DNA from: Ascaphus truei
Lineage: Eukaryota; Chordata; Amphibia; Anura; Ascaphidae
Reading direction: 5' to 3'
Assembly: GCA_036426205.1 (NCBI GenBank)
Contig: CM071570.1
Span: 52,746,984 to 52,810,983 of the forward strand
DNA: 64,000 nucleotides
Shown: positions 1 to 10,021 of the stretch, piece after piece
Layout: each line of letters begins with the position of its first letter
Numbering within the stretch: position 1 is the stretch's first letter
The notes under the pieces: generated by a model
What the model was told of the DNA's origin: nothing
Seen by the model: only the letters and a program-made list of their open reading frames with translations
Database searches by the model: none
Program-made: the position numbers and the translations under genes

Positions 1-1010
1 AGTGTGCCAGGAATAAGGGGTGCATGCTGAGAAAGAGGAGGTAACTATAGAATTGTGTCTTGGCAAGATTGTCAGGGTCAGAGGTAGAGCAGAAGGAGGA
101 GAGGTTGGTGATTGGGGTGCATTCGTGGGCAGTGAGGTCAATGGAATGTAAGTTAAGATTGTATTGACAGGAGGTAAGAGGAAAAGGGGAAAGGAAATGA
201 GATCAAATAAATCTAGATTATCAGAAAGTGGACATACTGATGTCAGAAAAAAGGGAGTGATTTCTAGTAATGACCTGGTCAAACCCGGTGGCTGTACTTG
301 TGTGTACTGGAAGCCGTCAATTTTCTGAGGCCAATAGCAGGAGTTAGAGATGAAGATATAGGCCCATGGAACCCAGGCATAATCAGTATGGCAGTTAAAG
401 TTGTCAGAGGAAAGGAAGATGCAAAGTCAGGATTCAAAGTCCGATACTAAAGCTAAATGTAGAGATATCTCATCAATAGATGAGGGCCATCTGGAGAGAG
501 TGGGGGGAAAAAGTCACACAGTCTTTACCTCAAAAAAGGAAAAGGAAGGAAGACTAGTACCGGCAGTGAGAAGACAGGAGGAGCCCTACACCTCCACTCC
601 AACCAACAGCACTGGGAATGTGGACGAAAGATAGGCTACTTTATGACATAGCAGCCTCTAGTGCAGAGACAGATTAAGAAAGCCAGGTTTCCATTAAAGC
701 AAAAAGGTTCAGAGAGCGGAAGCAGGAAAGGATATTGTTGGGGAGGGAAATAACTTTCCAAAGAGCACAGGAGAGGGAGAGAGGAGCAGGGAATAGAGAG
801 AGGGTTGAATGGTTGGCATAAGGAGGAGGAAGAAATGAGGATGAGGGGTGAAGGCAGCAGCAAGTAGGGATAGAATAAGACCAAGGGTTGGATCAATGTC
901 ACCAGCAGCAAGGAACAAGAGCAGAGAGGAGATGGGGAAATGACTGGGGAATATAAGAATTTGTTTCCATTTTTTATAGAAGTGTGTTGGATGAGTACAG
1001 GAAGCACACA
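1..1010 (-). pseudogene. Degraded L2-like LINE fragment (ORF2 5' region)
   Basis: On the minus strand, about 640-1011 encodes a leucine-rich stretch followed by AAGDIDPTLG and a serine/proline-rich segment. This matches the layout at the start of the better L2 ORF at 7727-8380, where the equivalent motif is SGDISPNPGP. The frame breaks several times. Positions 1-635 have the same pyrimidine-rich minus-strand composition and probably continue the LINE into its endonuclease region, but I see no clear motif there. L2 ORF2 encodes an apurinic-type endonuclease and reverse transcriptase used for target-primed integration; this copy cannot make either. The first 600 bases are less certain than the rest. 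Confidence 0.5.
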
Positions 1011-2007
1011 CAGTTTATTTGCGCCTTAGCACTGTCGTTTGTTGTGTTTGTCTGTCCTCCAATCCTCTCCCTCGTCCTTTTCTTCAGGACATTTTATTTT
1101 GAATTTCGCTTCATCACATTATTTTTCTTGAGACAGTGATAGCATAATGTTTCAGGGGTCAGTATCATGTGAAAACAGTACCTACCTGACGAAGGAGCTG
1201 TGACCCCGGAAATGTTATGCTGTCTGTAAACGGACGTTCACAGAGGTACACAATTGGAGACTTTTGTAAGGTGAAATTATAACAAGGCTTTATTGTGCCT
1301 TTTCCTTTTCATCAGGAAACCATCCAAACACAGGGGGGGGGGGGGGACAAAGCTTCTATTCACTTGGGAGTATTTCTAGTGAAATACTATGCAATTAATT
1401 CACAACTCCCTTAGATAAGCATGTCTCCCAACCCCCAAAACATATAGCATGAAATAAGCAGATATAAGAAGTCTCTTAAGAATTAAAGTCTTATCTGTTC
1501 CTTGGAGGGAAAATCTTCTCAGTTCCTGGTTCAGCTCCCTTCCCTCAGGGTGTGTCAGCATTCAGGTTAAGAAGTTTTCCCTGTGTCTTGAAATCAGCTA
1601 TGCTGTGTCTTCTGGCAGAGCTCAAGACAGATCAGCTCCAGAGATCTGTGTTCTCTTGGTCAGTCTCTCCTGGGAGACTCAAGAACCTCTGCTCTGTCTC
1701 CAAAGTTCAGCTCACACGTGAGCTAAGGAGTCACTTCCTGTCTCAACAGACAGGCTTTTGTAAGCAATCTAAATCAGGCAGGTGGTGTTTATTAATTGAC
1801 TACCAGCAGTTAACCACCACACTGCTAGATTAAAGGCACATTACTTGAACAGGGATTACTCCCCTGTTACACTGTCAATGTCTCGTTATGAGTAAGTAAG
1901 GTTTGTTTTGCTGCGTCTATTGAATCGTGTGCAGTGGATAGTTTTGAAACGCATGTTGGTGTGTATGGAGGATCCTGGCAATATTAAATAACATGGTTAT
2001 TATTAAC
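1011..2007. other. Unassigned sequence with poly-G run
   Basis: No convincing gene. It contains a hammerhead-like motif at 1181-1226 (separate entry) and a poly-G run near 1327-1345. The block 1250-1860 has the look of a dispersed repeat, but I cannot name its family. Confidence 0.4.
1181..1226 (+). ncRNA. Hammerhead-ribozyme-like motif, degenerate (site 1)
   Basis: CTGACGAA is followed by an imperfect stem II (GGAG against CCCC, one A-C mismatch) and then GGAAA. This is the order of a hammerhead catalytic core: C3-U4-G5-A6-N7-G8-A9, stem II, GAAA. As at the other sites, one extra A stands between A9 and stem II. Stem III does not form. It is probably a decayed PLE 3' region; there is no PLE coding sequence next to it. 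Confidence 0.35.
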
Positions 2008-2367
2008 TAGGGTTGCCAGGTGTCCGATATTGAACCGGACTGTCCTATATTTGGACACTGGAGGTAATACTGGACATGTATGTGTCCGGTATTACCACTC
2101 TGGACATAGTGACCCGACCAGCTTGGGGGGCCGTGGAATTTCTCTGAGCAGGGAGAGAGCAGGACTGTTGCTAGGAAGCTGGTCAGATTCTTCCATCCTG
2201 ATTGGCTACTGGTTAATGCAGCCAATCAAAAAGAGGAGCCTGGGGGTGGGGCCAGGGAGAGGAGGAAACAGCATAGAGAGGTGTGTGTGTGTGTGTGTGT
2301 GTCTCAAGCACGTTACACCTTTCACCATTGTGGCCAGTATTTTTGGAGAAGCCAACTGGCAACCCTA
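2008..2367. mobile_element. Short non-autonomous DNA transposon (MITE), TAGGGTTGCCAG ends
   Basis: The element begins TAGGGTTGCCAG and ends with the exact reverse complement CTGGCAACCCTA. It is about 360 bp with no transposase. The terminal TA on each side could be a TA target duplication of the Tc1/mariner type, but hAT is not excluded. Positions 2063-2096 form a hairpin with a 14-bp stem (one T-G pair) and a 6-base loop. A (GT)n tract lies at about 2282-2302. Confidence 0.65.
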
Positions 2368-2932
2368 CTGTATAAGTTACCGAGGCCTGAATGACCTATT
2401 TGTATACACTGACCTAAATGGGTATTTTTACTAAACCGGACTGTGCACAAGAGTTACTTGTAGTTTATGATTTTGGGCTTTGGTTTGTACCTAATAGGTT
2501 CTGTAATTTATAAATAACCCTCATTTTAATAAACAAAGATGTAGGTTTGGTCCACACAGCTTTTCTGTGGCATCCTTATTTGTGCACTTATAGGTTTTAG
2601 AACACTACGGAATTGGTCAGTGTTTTTATAATTGTGAAAATGCTATTAATAATAATAATAAAAAAGATTTTGTGTATGCTGCAACAGACCCACTAACAAA
2701 CGCACAACATTTTTCTTATACATATCATAGTTAATATATTTAGCAGCCTGGGAAAACATTCTACTGCTGGCTATTCTAGCAAAATATTGGTGTAAGAGAA
2801 GTATTTTTGTAAAACCACATTGTTTGACTCTTTAAAATGTCCATTGTCAGTCTTCTAAGAAAGTTAATTCAGCCTTGATCAGTGCAAATGACTGTACTAC
2901 TCTAGGTACAAGCATGTAATTACACCGTAATT
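2368..2932. other. Unassigned AT-rich sequence
   Basis: Nothing recognisable beyond an (AAT)n-like run near 2645-2665. Confidence 0.4.
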
Positions 2933-3294
2933 CAGTGTTTTTCAACCTTTTTTTTTGGTTAAGAAACCCTGTAATTATATTGTGAAATTCTGCGGAACTA
3001 CAACCCTCTCTAATAGTGTCTGAGATCAGATGCATTGTAAGGAACCCCAACCCTCTCTAATGGCGCATCTGAGATCAGATGCATTGTAAGGAACCCCAAC
3101 CCTCTCTAATGGCGCATCTGAGATCAGATGCATTGTAAGGAACCCCAACCCTCTCTAATGGCGCATCTGAGATCAGATGCATTGTAAATTCTTCTGTTTA
3201 GTATAATTTTGAAATGACGTGAAAATTGCAGGGAATTCTTTAGGGGTGTCCGGGGAACCCAAGCCTTCCTAGGAAGCCCTGTTGAAAAACACTG
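2933..3294. mobile_element. hAT-like non-autonomous element
   Basis: Starts CAGTGTTTTTCAACC and ends GTTGAAAAACACTG, an inverted terminal repeat of the hAT type. The flanking 8-mers CCGTAATT (2925-2932) and CTGTAAAT (3295-3302) agree at 6 of 8 positions, consistent with an aged 8-bp hAT target duplication. The interior holds the 49-bp tandem repeat listed next and no transposase. Confidence 0.7.
2992..3187. repeat. 49-bp tandem repeat, four copies
   Basis: A unit beginning GGAACCCCAACCCTCTC recurs at 3041, 3090 and 3139 with exact 49-base spacing. The first, partial copy before 3041 differs slightly. The copies are nearly identical, so the expansion is younger than the hAT insertion that contains it. 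Confidence 0.9.
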
Positions 3295-3330
3295 CTGTAA
3301 ATAAAGCATTTTAAAATGTGTTCTGCTTAA

Positions 3331-3546
3331 GGCCGCGCTTATAGTGCGCGCGATGCGACGGGTGACGCCACCCGCGAAAGTTATCATTTCACTTTCGGCG
3401 ACGTCGCTGGCGACCTGGCCATTGATTGGTTCAGAGGCTGTCACATGTGGTGACAGCCGCTGAAAAATCAAATTTTATTGGCTTCCAAATTTTTGGTCGG
3501 CAATGCTTTTGTTTTCAGGCGACGTCGCCGGCACTATAAGCGAGCC
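3331..3546. mobile_element. Harbinger-like MITE
   Basis: A 216-bp GC-rich element with inverted ends GGCCGCGCTTATAGTGC and GCACTATAAGCGAGCC. It is flanked by TAA on both sides (3328-3330 and 3547-3549), the 3-bp duplication usual for Harbinger elements. No coding capacity. Confidence 0.7.
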
Positions 3547-3549
3547 TAA

Positions 3550-4507
3550 GTCTTTTAAAGGAAATAATAGAAATGTTGGGATCACACAGACAGTTGCTTT
3601 CACACGTTTTGCTAAATGGACACGAACTATGAGGGTTCTCTGGAGTCTGGGATTTATGCATTGATTGAGAGAAGGAAGAAAATACAAAAAATCTACATTA
3701 CATTAATTGAGAACTAAATGATCTTTATATTTGGAATCAAGCATCTCAACGGAGGCTGTAGATTAGCGTGTGTTACTTCATATTTTCGTTTTAATATTTA
3801 ATTTTCTAAAAAGTATCCCCTCATTGAAAGCTTAACACACTCACACTTACTCCTCTCCCCTCTGTTCTCACACTGAATTTGCTTCCCTGGAAAGATTAAA
3901 TCACAATAATCCGCTATGTTGTCGGACATCCGGGATCACAACTATATGATCAAGTGTGGTAGCGATCATGTGGTCATGGCCAGCCCCTCATGCCGTGGGC
4001 AGATGTGGAGCATCCTCCACTTCCTTTCCAATTATTATGTTCACCTCTCTGATATAGTGAGTACGCGATCTTCCCAGAGAGAACAAAATCAAATGACGTT
4101 CCCTGGACGTCAAAATGGCACACAGAGAGCCGGCCCCTGTGACGTTCAGGTAACATCGTAAGAGAACATAGAGTAACTTGTATGTATTTGTATCTTGTGA
4201 AAGAAAATTATGTTTTTCTTTTCTCCAGGAACACTGACAAGCATATCTGCTACTTATGTTTATCTGACTAATGATGGCATCATAATTGTTTTTGATTTTT
4301 AAAGTTTAAAAAAAAAAAAGTTTAAAAATACTTATACTTGTCAGATTCTTTTAAGGTGTGTTTGTGTAAAAATGTGTTGAATGGTCGCTTTGTCTGATGA
4401 CACACACTGTGCTTTTAAGAAATATGCTTTTCAATCAAAATGTGGGAAATTACCACACTCACAGTTTTGTCTGAGGTTAGCAAAATTAAGATGCCTTTTG
4501 TCATAAT
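3550..4507. other. Unassigned sequence
   Basis: An open stretch at 3916-4161 has no recognisable domain or splice context. A-rich runs occur near 4310. Nothing else is identifiable. Confidence 0.4.
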
Positions 4508-4523
4508 TGTATGTATGTATGTA

Positions 4524-5011
4524 CAGGCATTTCTCGTTTTACGACGCTTCGCTTTACGACGAATGGCTTTTCCGACGCTGTCCAATGCATCCCTATGGCC
4601 GGTTTTACGACGCCGAAATGGCTTATCCGACGCTCTTACGACGCTTTGCAAAGTTGCAACATTATGTCAATCAGAAAGCTGCAGTCAGGGAAATCGTCCA
4701 GATCAGTCTGTGTGAGGGTTTAGTGGGGTATTTATGCCTTTAAACATGTCTAACAGTTTTATTATACAGTTCTGGATTCAATAAATAGAATCTTTACATC
4801 ATAATGTATGTGTGTGCAGCATAATCTTATTGTTTGAGTAAAATATTTTGTGTATTTTAGTATTAAAAATGCCTTCAGGAACAGAACGTTTCATTTAAAC
4901 AGTGTTCCTATGGGAAAACGGGTTTCGCTTTACGACGCTTCGCTATCCGACGCTTCGCTATCCGACGCCATTTAGAGTAACGCATTGCGTCGAATAACCG
5001 AGGACTGCCTG
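4524..5011. mobile_element. MITE with CAGGCA ends and TACGACG-rich interior
   Basis: Inverted ends CAGGCATTTCTCG and CGAGGACTGCCTG, bordered by TA on both sides. The interior repeats TTTACGACGCTTCG-type and TATCCGACG-type units near both ends. It sits inside the simple-repeat tail of the L2 LINE. The element at 47619-47948 has related ends (AGGCATACCCCGC) and also lies in an AT tract, so they may belong to one superfamily. I do not recognise the transposase class. Confidence 0.75.
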
Positions 5012-5186
5012 TATGTCTTTATTTATATAGCGCCATTAATGTACATAGCACTTCACAGCAGTAATACACGTGACAATCATAAATTACAAATAACAGATCA
5101 TGAGAATAAGTGCTTCAGACATAAAAGTAACATTTAGGAAAAGGAGTCCCTGCTCCGAGAGCTTACAATCTAATTGGTAGGAGGAA

Positions 5187-5674
5187 CAACAAAAGACAGG
5201 GGAGCCCAATGCTACATCCAATTGACAAAACATATATGGTAATAAGTATAAAGTTAAATACTTCAATAATAATATTTTCTTGGTTATTTAATTAAACCCT
5301 TTGGCCAAAGCGTCATATGCCTGCATACCAACATCTCACCCCTCCCCACCTTTTTAACTTGGGAGGTTTTCTCATTTTGCTGTATGAACAGGATCTACTA
5401 TGGTTGATCCCCCTCATACAGAGGTAAAAGGGAAGGTTCCCAGTGCAGTGTTAGGACCTGCACATTTTGTTATACCTTGACGTTGGTATGCAGGCTTATG
5501 ACACTTTGGCCAAAGGGTTTAACTAAATAACGAAGAAAATATTATTATTAAAGTATTTAACTTTATACTTATTACCGTATATCTTTTGTAAATTGGATGT
5601 AGCATTGGGCTCCCCTATCTTTTGTTGTATACATTTGCCATGCTCAATAGCACTCCTTTTGATATATATATATA

Positions 5675-5734
<60 letters not shown>

Positions 5735-5765
5735 GTTGGGGTTTGAGCTTGCTGGGAATGTGTGT
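5187..5765. mobile_element. Foldback (hairpin) insertion inside the L2 3' UTR
   Basis: Two arms, about 5187-5332 and 5481-5633, are inverted copies with roughly ten differences over about 145 bp. The sequence then runs through a (TA)n tract (about 5660-5731). The whole is bracketed by the same 11-mer GGTAGGAGGAA at 5176-5186 and 5766-5776, which reads as a target duplication within the L2 3' UTR. The centre holds a TTAA-flanked MITE (next entry). An alternative is a local inverted duplication. Confidence 0.65.
5296..5518. mobile_element. piggyBac-like MITE at the centre of the foldback
   Basis: 223 bp flanked by TTAA on both sides (5292-5295, 5519-5522). The inverted ends start ACCCTTTGGCCAAAG, and the CCCTTTGG core resembles piggyBac-type termini. 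Similarity between the two sides continues outside TTAA into the outer arms, so the MITE lies at the centre of a larger palindrome. The same TTAA-CCCTTTGG layout occurs at 53372-53594. Confidence 0.55.
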
Positions 5766-5849
5766 GGTAGGAGGAAAATACAGATACAGTAGGAGGGCAT
5801 ACTGGTAAGTGCGTCTGCAAGGGGCCAAGGCAGGTGAGAGGCAGGGACG

Positions 5850-7143
5850 CTGGACAGCAGGAGGTTACAGTAATCGAGACGGGAGAGAATGAGGGCCTGT
5901 GTCAGTGTTTTAGCAGTCGAGCCACAGAGGAAAGGGCGTATCTTTGCGATATTGCGGAGGAAAAAGCGACAGGTTTTAGATAAGTTTTGAATGTGAGAGG
6001 AGAAAGTGAGAGAGGAGTCGAGTGTGACCCCTAGGCTGCGTGCTTGCGCTACTGAGTGTATGACTGAACTTCCAACGGTAATGTGGAAGGAGGTAGTAGG
6101 TTTGGGAGGAAGTTTGAGGAGCTCTGTTTTTGCCATGTTAAGTTTAAGTCGGCGGAGGGCCATCCAGGATGATATCGCAGAGAGACCTTCAGAAACTTTG
6201 GTCTGTACAGCAGGTGTAAGGTCAGGGGTCGAAAAGTAAATTTGTGTGTCGTCGGCATAGAGGTGATATTTAAACCCAAGAGATGTGATTAGGTCACCTT
6301 GAGAGAGTGTGCAGAGAAAAGAGCAGAGGTCCCAGGAAAGAGCTTTGGGGTACCCCCACAGAGAGGTCGATAGAGGAGGAGGTGTTAGCAGAAGAGACGC
6401 TGAAAGTATGATGGGAGAGGCAAGAGGAGATCCAGGATATACCTTTGTTATGAATGCCAAGAGTATGGAGAATGTGAAGGAGAAGAGGGTGGTCCACAGA
6501 ATCAAATGCTGCAGAGAGGTTGAGTAGTATGCGCAGAGTTTAATAACCTCTGTCTTTGGCAGCATGGAGGTCATTAGTTATTTTAGTGAGGGCTGTTTCA
6601 GTGGAGTGAGCAGTGCGGAATCCAGATTGTAGAGGGTCTAGGAGAGAATAGGTGTTGAGAAAATGGAGCAAGCGAGAGAATACAAGACGTTCAAGGAGTT
6701 TAGAGGCAAAAGGCAGGAGGGAAACAGGTCGATAGTTAAGAAGACTGGTAGGGTCAAGCTTGCTGTTTTTGAGTAATGGTATGACTGTTGCATATTTGAA
6801 GGAGGAGGGAAAGGTACCAGAGTAGAGGGAGGAGTTAAAAATGTGTGTGAGCATAGGGATAATAGTAGGAGCAAGAGGTTTTAGGAGATGGAGGGAATGG
6901 GGTCAAGAGGGCAAGTGGTAGATGTAGAAGAGGAGAGCAGCAGTGCCACATCCTCTGTGACAGCGGAAAAAGAGTCAAGGAAGGCAAGAGGAGAGTTAGG
7001 AAGAGGTGTAGGATTGGAGGAGGAAACAGAGGGGATGTCCTGACATATGGATTCCACATTTTCCTTGAAATAGTCGGCAAAGTCCTGAGGTGAGATGGAG
7101 GAGGAAGAAGAGGCAGCTGAGGGTTGTCTGAGTAGGGAGTCAA
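5850..7143 (-). pseudogene. L2 reverse transcriptase region (broken)
   Basis: Minus-strand frames show the order expected of an L2 reverse transcriptase. [19 protein letters not shown] and [15 protein letters not shown] lie around 6600-6750. YADDTQIY, the catalytic Asp-Asp box, is near 6250. SLGVTLDSSLTF, then LSRLDYCNLLLSSVPASHL, lies near 5850. The enzyme would copy LINE RNA onto a nicked chromosomal end. Frameshifts near 6290-6560 separate the N-terminal and catalytic halves, so no full protein is possible. The C-terminal end runs into the foldback and TA tract. The family call is firm; exact ends are not. Confidence 0.85.
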
Positions 7144-7478
7144 AGACAGAAGAGTTGGCGTGTTTTAGACTTGTGTGTATTGATTAATGAAGAAAAGTAG
7201 GTTTGTTTAGCCTGAGAGTGGGCAGAGTTGAAACAGGATAGCATACATTTATAGTGAAGGAAGTCTGCGAGAGTGTGAGATTTCCTCCAGAGGCATGCAG
7301 AGGAATGAGTGCAGGAACGCAGCATGTGCGTGTGGGATTTTAGCCAGGGTCTGGGGTTAGAAGGGCGAGAACAGCAGAGAGAAAGCGGGGCATGTAGATC
7401 AAGAGAGGAGGATAGGGCAAAGTTTTAGTTCTTGATCAGGTTGTCAGGTCTAGAGCAGGGCTGAGAGGAGAGGAAGGA

Positions 7479-8380
7479 TCATAAAGTGGAAACAAAATCT
7501 GGTAGGTTAATAGAGCGCAGGTCTCTGCAGAAGCGAGGGGTAGATGGAGTTGGAGAAGGGGAGAAGCGAGAGAGAGAAAATAAGATGGAATGATGGTCGG
7601 TGAGAGGAAGGGGCGAAATGGAGAAATCAGAGAGAGAAAAGTTTTTTTTAGTGAAAACCAGGTCTAGGTAATGGCCATCCTTGTGTGTGGTGGCTACAGT
7701 CCAGTGTTGAAGGCCGAAAGAAAAGGTTAGAGAGAGAAAGCGGGAAGCCCAAGGGAGAGAGGGATCATCGATGTGGCAGTTGAAGTCCCCAAGGAGAAGA
7801 ACAGGGGAGTCAGAGGAGAGAAAGAAGGAGAGCCAGGATTGAAAGTGAGAGAGAAAGACAGAAGGGGGATGAGTAGAAGTAGGTGGGCAATAGAGGACCC
7901 CCACGTGGACAGGGAGAGGGGAGAAAATCTGGACAGTGTGAGCCTCAAAGGAGGGAAAAGCAAGAGAGGGAGGAATAGGAAGGGTTTGGTAGTGGGAGAT
8001 AGAGGAGAGCAGGCGCCCAAGCCTCCATCCCTGCCATCAGGGCGAGTGTGGGAGAAAGAGAGGCCACCATAAGAGAGGGCAGCTTCCAGAGCAGAGTCAG
8101 ACTGAGTGAGCCAAGTCTCAGTTATTGCAAAGAGAAGGAGAGAATGAGAGAAAAAGAAGTCGTGCACAGTGAGGAAATTTTTAGAATGGGAGCGAGTATT
8201 CCAAAGGTCACAGGAGTATGGGAGAGAGGAGGGAGGGTGAGAGGGGATGGGTATGAGGTTATAGGGGTCCACACCAGATGGAGTGGAAGTTGCATGTGGG
8301 AGGCAAGGACGAGAGCAAGTAGAAATTAGACCAGGACCAGGATTGGGAGAGATGTCCCCAGAAGCAAGGAGGAGAAGCAT
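7479..8380 (-). pseudogene. L2 endonuclease region with 2A-like start (broken)
   Basis: The 217-residue frame at 7727-8380 opens with a short leucine-rich run and SGDISPNPGP, then reaches LLLFAITETWLTQSDSAL, a signature of LINE endonucleases. The frame then shifts. The 141-residue frame at 7479-7904 supplies LLLGDFNCHIDDP and TDHHSILFSLS, the DFN and (S/T)DH catalytic blocks of apurinic-type endonucleases. The NPGP motif resembles a 2A ribosome-skipping peptide, with Ser where classical 2A has Glu. At least one frameshift, in the overlap of the two frames near 7730-7900, makes this a pseudogene. Confidence 0.8.
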
Positions 8381-8400
8381 GGAAAGAAAGGGAATGTGTA

Positions 8401-8635
8401 CGGATGATTAACATTAATTAACATGTCAAACTATAACCTGATCTCTCCATAGATCTTGAGTGACAAGACCAGGAAGGAAAAAGTCCCATTTCTAATATAA
8501 AAAATAAATAAATAAAGTGGTTAGAGCGTTGGCAAGTTGATCAAAATTATCCAGTGACGATTGTGATATTTGTAATGTTGATTGAGTTAACTTAAATTGC
8601 TTTTGTAACTAATGTCATGGCATTCATTGTTACAG
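8401..8635. other. Unassigned sequence upstream of the possible exon
   Basis: AT-rich, unique-looking sequence with a pyrimidine-rich stretch and TTGTTACAG at its right end, which would serve as a splice acceptor for the possible exon at 8636. Confidence 0.35.
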
Positions 8636-8685
8636 GCCTTGCATTTGGATTACCTGTCATGACGTCTAATAAATTGGTTGTTAAG
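8636..8685 (+). CDS. Possible 50-bp internal exon of an unidentified host gene
   Basis: A TAACTAAT branch-point-like sequence, a modest pyrimidine tract and ACAG precede position 8636. GTAAGTTG, a strong donor, follows position 8685. The third frame is open throughout and reads LAFGLPVMTSNKLVVK after two leading bases; the other two frames contain stops. That fits an exon entering in phase 1 and leaving in phase 0. It lies in a gap between a LINE and a PLE, where host sequence could survive. I do not recognise the peptide. Sixteen codons is short enough for chance. Confidence 0.3.
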
Positions 8686-8985
8686 GTAAGTTGTTTTTGG
8701 ACATAAATTCATGCTGTTTGTTTTTGCAAATGTGAGGAAGAATGTTAGCATTTGGCAAATATTTGCTTGTGTTTTTAATTTTAGCTTTTAAAAATATCGT
8801 TACTTTTTTTTTTATACATGTTACATTTTTACTTATTTTACCAATATTTAGTGGCTCGTTCTATATCGGCTGTGGTGGCCATTTTCAGATGAAATTCCCT
8901 ATTGACTTCAAAGCTACTTAGTTATTATTTTGCCAAGTTACCCAAAACACCCACCTACAAAAAAAAAAATGATACCGTATGTCAT
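8686..8985. other. Unassigned AT-rich sequence
   Basis: T-rich sequence after the possible donor site; no feature seen. Confidence 0.35.
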
Positions 8986-9667
8986 AAACGTAAATAAAAG
9001 AGAGATACCGGCGCCTGATCAGTCCACAATGGATGGAAGTCCAGTAGAAATAGTCCCAATTCCAAGAAATAGTCCCAATTCCTACAGTCACTGAATCTTT
9101 GAGTGCTCCGTTAGGAATTCATGCAGGGGATGTGGAACATGAAATAAAAGAAGAGAGAATTTAGTGCAACACAGCTAAACAGATTACACAGACATGAAAA
9201 TGCAAGCTGGCTGACACAGGGGGACAAGACAGACAGACACAACTAGACAGACAACATTAAAGCAAAGCTAGTGATAAAAGTTAATTTATTATAACTGAAA
9301 ATAAAAAGTAGGACAGGTTGCTGATATGCCGCTCCGGTGGGTTAAAATCTGAATAACACTCACAGGACGGCAGATGTAGATTCGCATAAGTCAATGTGAG
9401 CCGAAATCCACGTGTGGGGGGGTCGCAGGGTTCTCAGGATGCCGTGTATTCCCTCTGTTGCTCCTTACTGGTGAGGACCGGAAATGACGTCTCCGTTGCG
9501 CCGAAACCGGAGATGACGTCGCCGGGTGTGACGTCAGGACTGGTGAATCCAGTGAAGCCTCAGGGAAATGGCGATCCGCACCTCCTTGCCCCTACTTCGC
9601 TCAACAAAAGCGCTCAGCGATATAACAGCTTGTACTCAGCAAAAGTGTCCAAAATAGAATAAAACAG

Positions 9668-9707
9668 CCCTACGCGTTTCGTGTGGGTAACCACACTTCC
9701 TCAGGGG
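9668..9707 (-). ncRNA. Hammerhead-ribozyme-like motif (site 2), canonical core residues
   Basis: Read on the minus strand: CCC, CTGAGGA, one extra A, stem II GTGTGG-TTAC-CCACAC (six perfect pairs), GAAAC, GC, GT, A, GGG. This supplies C3-U4-G5-A6-N7-G8-A9, GAAA, a two-pair stem III (AC with GT) and a GUA cleavage triplet. Stem I begins with three G-C pairs. The only departure from consensus is the extra A before stem II. It lies about 315 bases 3' of the PLE endonuclease stop, where PLE pseudo-LTR hammerheads have been described. This is the strongest of the nine sites. Confidence 0.65.
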
Positions 9708-10021
9708 ATATAAAGTTATGGCAGTGAGCCCTGGTATATATATCCTTAGCTTGGCTCTGATTGGTCTGTCAATCAGGGCAGTCAAGGGGATACACCAATT
9801 AGCTTAATAGATCACTGACATTTGATTCAGCTTTGCAAACATAAAAAAACAGCATGACACAACATTTAACATGACATAAAAACAGATAAGATAGTGGATG
9901 GATAAGTTAATGGCATAGGCAATGAACAGTAGAGTAGATAAAAATAATTAAAAATATATATATATATAAAAAAAAGTCCCATTCAAAGGGTGCAGGAATA
10001 AAAGAAAACATACGCCTGATG

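Larger units (their letters stand above)
4508..8400 (-). mobile_element. L2-clade LINE retrotransposon, near full length but decayed
   Basis: Read on the minus strand, this runs from an ORF2 start near 8380 through endonuclease and reverse transcriptase to a 3' UTR ending in a (CATA)n tail. The tail shows as ATGT repeats at 4508-4523 and 5012-5016, split by a MITE at 4524-5011. The 3' UTR (5017-5186) carries phrases typical of L2/CR1 tails: a TTTATATAGCGCC block and GAGCTTACAATCTAA. The same tail recurs in plus orientation at 17592-17656. A second insertion, 5187-5765, interrupts the 3' UTR. Frameshifts divide the coding region into several frames, so the copy is dead. Confidence 0.85.

Noticed and set aside
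3041..3187. CRISPR-like array
   Set aside because: The 49-bp units are contiguous with no unique spacers, and the setting is a vertebrate hAT element.
3916..4161. 81-residue ORF as a host exon
   Set aside because: No family recognised and no splice signals in a consistent frame.
5523..5828. ORFs with poly Ile-Tyr
   Set aside because: Translation of the (TA)n tract.
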